From: Massilia sp. UBA2709
GTDB lineage: Bacteria > Pseudomonadota > Gammaproteobacteria > Burkholderiales > Burkholderiaceae_D
Reading direction: 5' to 3'
DNA: 16,803 nt
NCBI GenBank assembly: GCA_002354135.1
Contig: DEKZ01000049.1
Span: 1-16,803, forward strand
Positions 7,708 to 14,386 of the stretch are shown piece by piece. Positions within the stretch are counted from its first letter, which is position 1. Each line of letters starts with the position of its first letter. The translations under genes and the position numbers were made by a program. Below the pieces are notes generated by a model. The model was not told the origin of the DNA and did not search any database. It saw only the letters and a list, made by a program, of their open reading frames with translations.

Positions 7708-8263
7708 TATGTCCGTTATGTCCGCTACGTCCGAGCCTCCGGTCCTGCTCATCGTCGAGGACGACGAAGCCTTTGCCCGCACCCTGGGGCGCTCCTTCGA
7801 GCGGCGCGGCTACAGGGTGCTGCATGCGCCCGGCTACGAGGAGGCGGCCGAGGTCCTCAAGGAAAACAACCCCGGCTATGCGGTGGTCGACCTGAAACTG
7901 AAGGGGAATGCCTCGGGCCTGTCCTGCGTGCAGATGCTGCATGCGCATGACCCGGCGATGCTGATCGTGGTGCTGACCGGCTTTGCCAGCATCGGCACCG
8001 CGGTGGAAGCCGTCAAGCTGGGCGCCTGCCAGTACCTGGCCAAGCCCTCGAACACCGACGACATCGAGGCCGCCTTCGGGCACGTGGCCGGCAGCACCGA
8101 CGTCGAGGTGACCAACCGCTCGACCTCGATCAAGACCCTGGAGTGGGAGCACATCCACGCGGTGCTGGCCGAGACCGACTTCAATATCTCGGAAGCGGCG
8201 CGGCGCCTGGGCATGCACAGGCGGACCCTGGCGCGGAAGCTGGAGAAGCAGCGGGTGAAGTGA
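7700..8263 (+). CDS. regA: RegA/PrrA/RoxR-type response regulator
   Basis: The partner regulator of the upstream kinase. It is 187 residues long and has the RegA layout: a receiver domain (about 13-128) with acidic pocket Glu20-Asp21-Asp22, phosphoacceptor Asp64 (VVDLKL), Thr93 (LTGFAS) and Lys115 (LAKPS), then a linker and a Fis-like helix-turn-helix. The DNA-binding end, NISEAARRLGMHRRTLARKL (162-181), is nearly the family standard; the last residues EKQRVK differ from the usual QKRP ending. In Rhodobacter and Pseudomonas this family controls terminal oxidases, including quinol and cbb3 types, so feedback on this operon is likely but not shown. The start at 7700 has GGAGG eight bases upstream. 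Further in-frame ATGs lie at residues 4 and 7. This is the last gene of the operon. Confidence 0.9.
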   Translation: MPDMSVMSATSEPPVLLIVEDDEAFARTLGRSFERRGYRVLHAPGYEEAAEVLKENNPGYAVVDLKLKGNASGLSCVQMLHAHDPAMLIVVLTGFASIGTAVEAVKLGACQYLAKPSNTDDIEAAFGHVAGSTDVEVTNRSTSIKTLEWEHIHAVLAETDFNISEAARRLGMHRRTLARKLEKQRVK

Positions 8264-8300
8264 CGTGGGTTAGCGCCAGGCAGCGTGGCCGCGGCGTTCC

Positions 8301-8379
8301 GGTGGGCACAGGGCGCCCACCCTACGGCTCAATCGCGGACCGGGCGCCGATCTCGTAGGGTGGGCGCCCCGTGCCCACC
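8301..8379. repeat. REP-like inverted repeat pair between convergent genes
   Basis: Two 26-base arms, 8301-8326 and 8354-8379, are inverted copies of each other with one mismatch (8310 against 8370), separated by 27 bases. Each arm also folds on itself: GGTGGGC at 8301-8307 pairs with GCCCACC at 8315-8321. Hairpin arms with a GTAGGGTGGGC edge, in head-to-head pairs, are the form of REP/BIME elements spread by TnpA-REP (RAYT) transposases in many Proteobacteria. No transposase gene is in this window. The pair lies between the 3' ends of the regulator gene and the DUF5710 gene and may also stop transcription from both sides, although neither edge has a T tract. Confidence 0.75.
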
Positions 8380-8386
8380 AGATTGT

Positions 8387-8455
8387 TATCGCCCCGAGGT
8401 CGCGCACGGTGATCTTGCTGTCGGCTAGGTTCGCCTGAACGACAGCCCCGTCCTC
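8387..8455 (-). other. Coding-like stretch in the +1 frame after the DUF5710 stop
   Basis: On the minus strand, reading on from the DUF5710 stop in the +1 frame gives EDGAVVQANLADSKITVRDLGAI before the REP-like arm is reached. By hand count about 20 of 25 codons end in G or C while second positions are near half A/T, the pattern of real genes in this genome. The frame stays open through the REP pair to a stop at 8270. The junction reads GCG GGG CTT TGA G. This may be the old C-terminus of the DUF5710 protein cut off by a one-base change, a recoded extension, or chance. Confidence 0.35.
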
Positions 8456-8780
8456 AAAGCCCCGCCAGCATCTTGCGCACCGCCTGGTGCGCCTCGAGCC
8501 ACCCGCTGTCGACCAGCTTCGGCCGGCATTCGGCGCACTCCTCGAAGGGATTGCAGGCGTGCGCCAGCTCGACATAGCGCGAACCGGTCACCGGCTTGGC
8601 CGCGCGCGCGTCGCGCGAGGAGGGCTCGGAGGCTGTGTCCGCGCCGCCGGCCAGCCAGCGCGCGAACGGTTCAATCGCCACGCCGTCCGGCACGTACCAG
8701 CTTTTCCTGGTCGGATTCCATCGGGCGCCCAGCGCCTTGGCTTCGTCTTTTTCCGCGTAGGGAACCTTCAATACTTTCAT
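8454..8780 (-). CDS. DUF5710 domain small protein
   Basis: A small soluble protein of unknown function (108 residues). The N-terminal half is a DUF5710 domain: LKVPYAEKDEAKALGARWNP (4-23) followed by KSWYVPDGVAIEPFARWL, a module also found joined to topoisomerase-like zinc domains and plasmid proteins. The middle is low-complexity (residues 50-67). The C-terminal part has three cysteines in CNPFEECAEC (about 76-85), a possible metal site. I start at the ATG at 8780 because GAGG lies seven bases upstream and the domain begins there; the frame is open upstream to 8927, but that part is rich in Arg and unlike a known domain. A TACAAT hexamer at 8806-8811 (minus strand) is a fitting -10 box. The stop is unusual: see the +1 frame continuation. 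It is divergent from the catalase gene. Confidence 0.75.
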   Translation of the reverse strand: MKVLKVPYAEKDEAKALGARWNPTRKSWYVPDGVAIEPFARWLAGGADTASEPSSRDARAAKPVTGSRYVELAHACNPFEECAECRPKLVDSGWLEAHQAVRKMLAGL

Positions 8781-8805
8781 TGCCGCCTCATTTTCTCGAG
8801 CCGGT

Positions 8806-8811
8806 ATTGTA
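8806..8811 (-). promoter_or_regulatory. Candidate -10 box of the DUF5710 gene
   Basis: On the minus strand this hexamer reads TACAAT, five of six bases of the sigma-70 consensus. It lies 25 bases before the ATG at 8780, leaving room for a short leader with the GAGG ribosome-binding site. No good -35 hexamer is found 16-18 bases upstream, so the call is weak. Confidence 0.35.
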
Positions 8812-8901
8812 AGCCCTCGCCGCCGAATGAACGAGCCCGGCCGGTAGCCGAGCAGACGATCCACGTACCTTGAATAGGTTCGGTCATTTTCTTTGAGATG
8901 G

Positions 8902-8916
8902 AGCAAACAGTTTGCT
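8902..8916. promoter_or_regulatory. 15-base perfect palindrome between the DUF5710 and catalase genes
   Basis: The bases AGCAAACAGTTTGCT form seven-base inverted arms around a central A. They lie in the AT-richer part of the 256-base divergent region 8781-9036, about 120 bases before the catalase start. The form fits an operator for a dimeric regulator. It does not match the longer OxyR pattern. The rest of this intergenic region shows no clear promoter for the catalase. Confidence 0.35.
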
Positions 8917-9036
8917 GGATAGCGCAAGCAGACTCAGCAATTGAGCGTTAGCCCGACCCGCGTCAAGACGACTTGCCGCGCGACATGTCCGAGCCCGCGC
9001 CCTCGTCCACTCGACAACCATCCCACGAGGTGATCC

Positions 9037-11451
9037 ATGGCCACACGCAAGAAGAACGGCGCGCTCGACGGCGCCGGCTCCATCCTCAGCACCGTCGCCG
9101 GACCCGCCGACGCCAAGCCACCCACCAGCCTGGGCGCGAAGACGCCGGAAAGCGAGCGCCTGCTGGAAAAAGTGGACTCAAGCATGGCCCTGGCCGCCGA
9201 GATGCCCTTCAACCCGACCACGCCGCTCGAGTACGGCGAGGACGCGTTCCCGCCGCACGAGGGCGCGCGCCATACACCCTCGACGCCGCTGGCGACCGCC
9301 AGCACGACTACCGAGGACATCGCCTCGCGCAAGGTCGGCGACGGCACGCCCGAGATCGGCCAGAACCCCCTGAACGGGCCGCTGGACCGCGTGCGCGTCG
9401 ACGACAGCGGCCGTACGCTCACCACCAACCAGGGCGTGAAGGTTGGCGACAACCAGGATTCGCTGAAGATCGGCCTGCGCGGCCCGACCGCGATGGAGGA
9501 TTTCATCTTCCGCGAGAAGATGACCCACTTCGATCACGAGCGCATCCCCGAGCGCGTGGTGCATGCGCGCGGCTCGGGCGCCCACGGCTTCTTCGAAAGC
9601 TACCACGACCTCTCCAAGATCACGCGCGGCGCGCCCTTCGCCAGGGCCGGCAAGAGGACGCCCGTGTTCGTGCGCTTCTCCACCGTCGCCGGCTCGCGCG
9701 GGTCGGCCGACACGGTGCGCGACGTGCGCGGTTTCGCCACCAAGTTCTATACCGACGAAGGCATCTGGGACCTGGTCGGCAACAACATCCCGGTCTTCTT
9801 CATCCAGGACGCAATGAAGTTCCCGGACGTGATCCACTCGGTCAAGCCCGAGCCCCACCACGAGATGCCCCAGGCTTCCAGCGCCCACGACACCTTCTAT
9901 GATTTCGCCGGGTTGTCGCCGGAGACCTTCCACATGCAGATGTGGGTGGAGTCGGACCGCGCGATTCCGCGCAGCTTCCGCATGATGCAGGGCTTCGGCG
10001 TACACACCTTCCGCCTGATCAACGCGAAAGGAGAATCGCGCTTCTGCAAGTTCCACTGGACCCCGCTGCAGGGCACGCACTCGCTGGTCTGGGACGAAGC
10101 CGTGAAGCTGGCCGGCGCCGACCCCGACTTCCACCGGCGCGACCTGTGGGAAGCGATCGAGGCCGGCCACTTCCCGGAATGGGAGCTGGGCCTGCAGGTA
10201 TTCACCGAGCAGGAGGCGGCCGCCTTTGGCGTGTTCGACGTGCTCGATCCGACCAAGATCGTGCCCGAGGACCTGGTGCCGGTGCGTCCGGTCGGCCGCA
10301 TGGTCCTGGACCGCAACCCGGACAACTTCTTCGCCGAGACCGAACAGGTGGCCTTTTGCGCGGCCCACGTGATCCCCGGGATCGACTTCACCAACGACCC
10401 GCTGCTACAGGGCCGCATCCACTCCTACATCGACACCCAGCTCACGCGCCTGGGCGGGCCGAACTTCCACGAAATCCCGATCAATGCGCCGGTGGCCCAG
10501 GTGCACAACAACCAGCGCGACGGCTTCCACCGCCAGGCCATCAACCGCGGCCGCGTCAACTACGAACCGAATTCGCTGGCCGGCGGCTGCCCGTTCCAGG
10601 GCGGGGCGCGCGGCTTCAACACCTACCCGGAACCGGTCGAAGGCAGCAAGGTGCGTGGCAAGCCCGAGCTGTTCGCGGAACACTACGGCCAGGCGCGGCT
10701 GTTCTGGAAGAGCCAGACCCCGTTCGAACAGGCCCACATTGTCAATGCCTACCGTTTCGAACTGACGCGGGTGCAGACCCCGGCCGTGCGCGAGCGCATC
10801 GTCGCCGGCCTGGTCAACATCGACCCTGGCCTGGCGCAGGCGGTGGCGAGCCAGCTCGGCATCGACGTCCCGGCGCCGCTGCCGCGCGCGACCGACTTGC
10901 CGATCCCGGACTACCCGCCGTCGCCGCCGCTGTCCCTGCTGGCGCGCCCCGGCAAGACCGGCATCCGCACGCGCCGCATCGCGCTGTTGGTGGCATCGGG
11001 CGTGGACGGCGACACGGTGTGCGAGCTGTACGCGGCGCTGCTGAAGGAGGGCGCCCAGCCGCGCCTGGTGGGCCAGCGCCTGGGCAAGGCGGAGTCGTTC
11101 AACGGCCACCCGCTCGACATCGAGATCACGCTGGAAACCAGCCCCTCGGTGATGTACGACGCGGTGATCCTGCCGCCCGGCGAGGCCGCCATGCTGGCCC
11201 TGAGCCGGGACGGGCGCGCCATCGAGTTCCTGCGCGAGCAGTACCGCCACCTGAAACCCATCCTGGCCCTGGGCAGCGGCGCGACCCTGCTGCAGGCCGC
11301 GGCGATTCCCGCGCGCCTGCCCGACGGCGGCGAGGACTGGGGCCTGGTCGTGGCCGAGGAGATGGATGCGGCTGCGGCCTTTGCGGCATTCAAGGCGGCG
11401 CTCGTACGGCACCGGGTGTACGAGCGGGAGACCGATCCGCCGCGGGTGTAA
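9037..11451 (+). CDS. katE: Large-subunit (clade 2, HPII-type) heme catalase
   Basis: A monofunctional heme catalase that turns hydrogen peroxide into water and oxygen. Its 804 residues place it with the large-subunit enzymes (E. coli HPII has 753). After a long N-terminal arm (1-140) the core carries distal His176 (RVVHARG), Ser215 and Val217, Asp245, distal Asn249 (LVGNNIP), and proximal Arg460 and Tyr464 (GRIHSYIDTQL). The stretch FTNDPLLQGR is typical. After about residue 645 comes the flavodoxin/DJ-1-like C-terminal domain of this clade (RIALLVASGVDGD, then VILPPGEAAM). Cys441 occupies the position of HPII His392, which forms a covalent bond to the proximal tyrosine in E. coli, so that bond cannot form here. 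The N-terminal arm lacks a clear signal peptide. The start at 9037 has GAGG six bases upstream. It is likely a single-gene unit ended by a hairpin. Confidence 0.96.
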   Translation: MATRKKNGALDGAGSILSTVAGPADAKPPTSLGAKTPESERLLEKVDSSMALAAEMPFNPTTPLEYGEDAFPPHEGARHTPSTPLATASTTTEDIASRKVGDGTPEIGQNPLNGPLDRVRVDDSGRTLTTNQGVKVGDNQDSLKIGLRGPTAMEDFIFREKMTHFDHERIPERVVHARGSGAHGFFESYHDLSKITRGAPFARAGKRTPVFVRFSTVAGSRGSADTVRDVRGFATKFYTDEGIWDLVGNNIPVFFIQDAMKFPDVIHSVKPEPHHEMPQASSAHDTFYDFAGLSPETFHMQMWVESDRAIPRSFRMMQGFGVHTFRLINAKGESRFCKFHWTPLQGTHSLVWDEAVKLAGADPDFHRRDLWEAIEAGHFPEWELGLQVFTEQEAAAFGVFDVLDPTKIVPEDLVPVRPVGRMVLDRNPDNFFAETEQVAFCAAHVIPGIDFTNDPLLQGRIHSYIDTQLTRLGGPNFHEIPINAPVAQVHNNQRDGFHRQAINRGRVNYEPNSLAGGCPFQGGARGFNTYPEPVEGSKVRGKPELFAEHYGQARLFWKSQTPFEQAHIVNAYRFELTRVQTPAVRERIVAGLVNIDPGLAQAVASQLGIDVPAPLPRATDLPIPDYPPSPPLSLLARPGKTGIRTRRIALLVASGVDGDTVCELYAALLKEGAQPRLVGQRLGKAESFNGHPLDIEITLETSPSVMYDAVILPPGEAAMLALSRDGRAIEFLREQYRHLKPILALGSGATLLQAAAIPARLPDGGEDWGLVVAEEMDAAAAFAAFKAALVRHRVYERETDPPRV

Positions 11452-11457
11452 GGCCTT

Positions 11458-11487
11458 GCCGGCCTGGTCGACTCGCGCCAGGCCGGC
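11458..11487 (+). terminator. Hairpin after the catalase gene, possible terminator
   Basis: GCCGGCCTGG (11458-11467) pairs perfectly with CCAGGCCGGC (11478-11487) around a ten-base loop, starting six bases after the catalase stop. The stem is strong, but the following bases (gcctgcgtttata) have only a weak T run, so termination would be imperfect or factor-assisted. Confidence 0.5.
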
Positions 11488-11496
11488 GCCTGCGTT

Positions 11497-11502
11497 TATA
11501 CT
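11497..11502 (+). promoter_or_regulatory. Candidate -10 box before the small membrane protein gene
   Basis: TATACT matches five of six bases of the sigma-70 -10 consensus. It lies just after the catalase hairpin and 31 bases before the ATG at 11533. No good -35 is visible at the right distance. Confidence 0.3.
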
Positions 11503-11532
11503 TGCGCGCGTGTCCTTCTTCATCGCCGCACC

Positions 11533-11982
11533 ATGGGTTTTTTCCTGACGCTGTACCTTGCCTTCCTGATGCTGTATATCGCCCACTCGACCCTGCTGTA
11601 TTACCTGGTCGAGGAAGCCGCGGGCCAGCCGCTGGACGCCAGGCGCGTCGTGCTGCCCTGGCCGGGCAAGGGCAGGGCGGTGTCGGTATTCGCGGGCCTG
11701 ACCGGGCTGGTCCTGCTGGGGGCAGCGCTGTTCGTCGTGCCGTTTCGTCCCATCGGGGCCGGGCAGTCCTGGACCTTTCTCATCCTGACGACGGTGCTGG
11801 TCGTCCTGCCGGCCGGGCATTACGCCAGCTACCTGCACCGTCGCCTCGTGCGCGAGCCAGGCCGGCACGGCGGGCGCAGGATGTTCCTGCCGACCCACGC
11901 CACGCCGGGCGAATACCGCTTCCCGCTACTGTTCGCGGCGGTGTTCAACGGCCTCGGGGGCCTGTTGCACCTGCTGCGCTGA
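11533..11982 (+). CDS. Small integral membrane protein, function unknown
   Basis: I do not recognise this 149-residue protein. It has four hydrophobic segments (about 3-22, 50-70, 77-97 and 129-147) and a short basic stretch (105-121, HRRLVREPGRHGGRR) between the last two, which by the positive-inside rule should face the cytoplasm. There is no signal peptide cleavage site, cysteine or catalytic motif. The start at 11533 fits the first helix but has no clear Shine-Dalgarno sequence (the bases before it are cttcatcgccgcacc), so expression may be weak. Coding is supported by GC-rich third positions and hydrophobic blocks of regular length. It lies between the catalase terminator hairpin and the convergent ZIP gene, nine bases from the latter's stop. 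Confidence 0.65.
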   Translation: MGFFLTLYLAFLMLYIAHSTLLYYLVEEAAGQPLDARRVVLPWPGKGRAVSVFAGLTGLVLLGAALFVVPFRPIGAGQSWTFLILTTVLVVLPAGHYASYLHRRLVREPGRHGGRRMFLPTHATPGEYRFPLLFAAVFNGLGGLLHLLR

Positions 11983-11991
11983 GGGCGCGGC

Positions 11992-12753
11992 TCAGCCGCC
12001 CATCTTGCTCAGCGCAAAGGCCGCCAGGAAGCCCGCCACCGTGATCAGGCCGGCGAAATCGCGCGCCTCGTCGAAGGCCTCCGGAATCATGGTATCGACC
12101 AGCATCGCCAGGATTGCCCCGGCCGCCACCGCGGTGGTGGCGGCCACCACGCCGCCCGACACGCCCTCGAAGGCGGTAAACCCGACCAGCGCCGCCACGC
12201 CCGAGGCCAGCGCGATCCCGCCCCAGATGCCGAAGATGTAGGCGGCCGAGCGCCCGGCCTTCTTCATGCCGGCCGCGCTCGACAGGCCCTCGGGCACGTT
12301 CGAGAGAAAGATCGCCGATACCGCCACCAGGCTGACCTTGCCCCCGCCCAGCATCGACAGGCCGATCACGATCGACTCCGGTATCCCGTCGAGCAGGGCG
12401 CCCACGGCGATCGCCAGGCCGCTGCCGCTGTCCTCGGCCTCGCTGGGCTGCTGGCCGCCGGAGCGCTTGCGGTGCCTGGCGCCCTGGCGCGACAGCAGCC
12501 AGTTCGCCAGCGTGTACACCGCCGCGCCCGCCAGGAAGCCGAGGGCGGTGGAAGCGAAGCCGCCGGTATGGTAGGCCTCTTCCATGAGCTCGAAGGACAG
12601 GGCCGAGATCAGGACGCCGCTGCCGAAGGCCATGATGGCCGCCACCAGGCGCGCGGGCACGTTCAGCCAGTAGCCGGCGGCGGCGCCGACCAGCAGCGCG
12701 GCGCCCGCCACGAAGCCCCAGAAACCTGCCTGCAACCACACCGGTATGTCCAT
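11992..12753 (-). CDS. ZIP-family metal transporter (ZupT/GufA-like)
   Basis: An inner-membrane ZIP-family protein, a family that brings zinc, iron or manganese into the cytoplasm. The 253 residues have eight likely helices and a short polar loop between helices 3 and 4 (90-112, with HRKRSGGQQPSEAEDSGSG) where ZIP proteins carry a variable loop. The helix 4 motif is LDGIPESIVIG (121-131) and the helix 5 motif SNVPEGLSSA (151-160); DTMIPEAFDEA (220-230) is helix 6. Compared with the usual HNxPEG form of helix 4, Asp and Gly replace the His and Asn ligands, while the prolines and glutamates remain. I believe this is a recognised prokaryotic subgroup, so metal and direction are uncertain. The start at 12753 has GGAG upstream; the longer open frame to 13125 runs through the divergent gene. 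It is convergent with the small membrane protein gene. Confidence 0.85.
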   Translation of the reverse strand: MDIPVWLQAGFWGFVAGAALLVGAAAGYWLNVPARLVAAIMAFGSGVLISALSFELMEEAYHTGGFASTALGFLAGAAVYTLANWLLSRQGARHRKRSGGQQPSEAEDSGSGLAIAVGALLDGIPESIVIGLSMLGGGKVSLVAVSAIFLSNVPEGLSSAAGMKKAGRSAAYIFGIWGGIALASGVAALVGFTAFEGVSGGVVAATTAVAAGAILAMLVDTMIPEAFDEARDFAGLITVAGFLAAFALSKMGG

Positions 12754-12904
12754 GCACGCTCTCCATTGCTGTGTTTGCAAGAATGTTACTCCGATGAGGA
12801 GAAGAGGCGTGTCCGGCTGACATGCGTGCCGGCACGGGGCGCCCATCCGGCGTGGCTGCGCCTGGCGGTTCATGGCGCCGTCATACGGCTCTGGTACAAG
12901 GCTG

Positions 12905-12913
12905 TGGTACATT
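12905..12913 (+). promoter_or_regulatory. Candidate extended -10 promoter of the phosphoesterase gene
   Basis: TGGTACATT has the extended -10 form TGn followed by TACATT, placed 24 bases before the ATG at 12937. TGGTACA occurs a second time 13 bases upstream (12892-12898), so the pair could instead be a direct-repeat regulator site. No -35 is evident. The rest of the 183-base divergent region 12754-12936 shows nothing else that I can name. Confidence 0.35.
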
Positions 12914-12936
12914 CGGCACTTTTGCAGGAAAGCACT

Positions 12937-14328
12937 ATGAACTACAGCTCCCTGGGCCCTTGCGGCGCGCTGCTGGCGGCCGCCGCGCTGGCCGGTTGCG
13001 CCAGTTATGCCCCGGTCCCGACGCACACCGAGGCGGCCTTTGTCGTGATCGGCGAGAACGGCCAGGCCATCGCGCGCGTCATCACCGCGGCGCCTGCCTG
13101 TCCGCCGCTGCAGGTCGACGGCCACCTGGTGCCCATGCGGGTGCGGGTGCCGCTTTCAAGCATCCCGGCGCGCGCCGGCCAGCCCCACACACCGCCGTCG
13201 AGCGCCGTGCTGACGTGCGAGGCGCCGATCCCGGCCGGCGCCTTCAGCGCCAGGGCAGGGGAGCAGGCGCTGCCCGTGCCGAAGGCCACGCCCAGGCGCA
13301 TCGTCGTCATCGGCGACACCGGCTGCCGCCTGAAGGGCAAGGAATTCCAGGACTGTAACGACCCGCAAGCCTTTCCCTTCGCGCGGGTGGCGGCCAGCGC
13401 CGCCGCTTTCGAACCCGACCTCGTGATCCACGTCGGCGACTACCACTACCGCGAAGACCCTTGTCCAAGCGGTCGCCCCGGCTGCGCCGGCAGTCCCTAC
13501 GGCTATGGCTACGACGCCTGGGCCGCCGACTTCTTCACGCCGGCCAGGAAGCTGCTCGCGGCCGCGCCCTGGGTGCTCGCGCGCGGCAACCACGAGAACT
13601 GCTCGCGCGGCGGCCAGGGCTGGTGGCGCTACCTCGATCCGCGGCCCTTCGAGAAAGGCCGCGACTGCGACTCTCCCGAGAACGACGCCAGCGGCGACTA
13701 CAGCGACCCGTACGCCGTGCCGCTGGGCGGCGGGGCGCAGCTGATCGTCTTCGATACCGCCAACACCAGCTGGAAAGGCCTGCCGCCGAGCGATCCGCGC
13801 CGCGCCAGGTATGCCGACACCTACCGCAAGGTCGCGCAGCTCGCGAACGGCGCAGCCTACAACATCGCGGTCGACCACCATCCGCTGTTCGCCTTCGGCG
13901 CCAACCGCGATGCGAAGACCGGCGCGATCACGCTGTTCGGCGGGGACAAGGGCCTGCTCGACGCTTTCGGCGACGTCGATCCCGGCTACCTGCCGCGCTC
14001 GATCAGCATGCTGTTGTCGGGTCACGTGCACCTGTGGGAGCAGCTCAGCTTCGCCAGCCCGCATCCGACCCAGTTCGTGGCCGGCTTCTCGGGCACGGCG
14101 GAAGACATCGTGCCGCTGCCGGGCAGCGTCCCGCCCGGCGAGACGCCGGCGCCGGGGGCCGTGGTGGAGGCCATGAGCTCGTGGATCGACGGTTTCGGCT
14201 TCATGACCATGGAGCGCAGCGGGCCGGACGCCTGGCAGGTCGTGGTCTGGGACCGCGACGGCAACCGGAAGAACACCTGCAGCGTAAAGGGCCGCCGCTC
14301 GCGCTGCGAACCGGCCCAAGTGAAGTGA
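12937..14328 (+). CDS. Lipoprotein metallophosphoesterase (calcineurin-like)
   Basis: A secreted, lipid-anchored phosphoesterase with a two-metal site; the substrate is unknown. The 463-residue product begins with a lipoprotein signal ending in the lipobox LAGC (18-21), and Ala at position 22 suggests outer-membrane sorting. Residues 30-115 form a domain that I cannot name. The calcineurin-like core follows: GDTGC (126-130), GDYHY (167-171), RGNHENC (216-222), DHHP (313-316) and GHVHLWE (362-368), the full set of metal ligands. A cysteine-rich insert lies between the second and third motifs (CPSGRPGC, 176-183), and cysteines at 222 and 244 could form disulfides in the periplasm. The start at 12937 is set by the signal peptide and by AGGAAAG upstream. 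It is transcribed alone. A terminator lies about 120 bases after the stop. Confidence 0.88.
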   Translation: MNYSSLGPCGALLAAAALAGCASYAPVPTHTEAAFVVIGENGQAIARVITAAPACPPLQVDGHLVPMRVRVPLSSIPARAGQPHTPPSSAVLTCEAPIPAGAFSARAGEQALPVPKATPRRIVVIGDTGCRLKGKEFQDCNDPQAFPFARVAASAAAFEPDLVIHVGDYHYREDPCPSGRPGCAGSPYGYGYDAWAADFFTPARKLLAAAPWVLARGNHENCSRGGQGWWRYLDPRPFEKGRDCDSPENDASGDYSDPYAVPLGGGAQLIVFDTANTSWKGLPPSDPRRARYADTYRKVAQLANGAAYNIAVDHHPLFAFGANRDAKTGAITLFGGDKGLLDAFGDVDPGYLPRSISMLLSGHVHLWEQLSFASPHPTQFVAGFSGTAEDIVPLPGSVPPGETPAPGAVVEAMSSWIDGFGFMTMERSGPDAWQVVVWDRDGNRKNTCSVKGRRSRCEPAQVK

Positions 14329-14349
14329 TTGTCAATACATTCCAACAAA

Positions 14350-14386
14350 TATAGTTGCCAAGGAAATATATATCGGGCAATATAGA
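14350..14386 (+). promoter_or_regulatory. AT-rich promoter-like island
   Basis: The bases 14329-14386 are much richer in A and T than the rest of the window. TTGTCA (14329-14334) and TATAGT (14350-14355) are each one base from the sigma-70 boxes, but the spacing is 15, shorter than usual. Other -10-like hexamers are TATATA (14367-14372) and TATAGA (14381-14386). A transcript starting near 14362 would run into the stem at 14390 and the terminator at 14451. Confidence 0.4.

Noticed and set aside
8781..8927. N-terminal extension of the DUF5710 protein by 49 residues
   Set aside because: The extension has no domain pattern, a good ribosome-binding site and -10 box lie just before the inner ATG at 8780, and the conserved domain starts there.
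8870..8935. An OxyR site upstream of the catalase
   Set aside because: ATAG-like pieces occur near 8876 and 8919, but the four spaced ATAG/CTAT elements of an OxyR site are not present.
9942..12044. A 700-codon plus-strand frame overlapping the catalase gene
   Set aside because: It is a Pro/Arg/Gly-rich out-of-frame reading that runs through the catalase stop and the next gene. There is no domain or ribosome-binding site.
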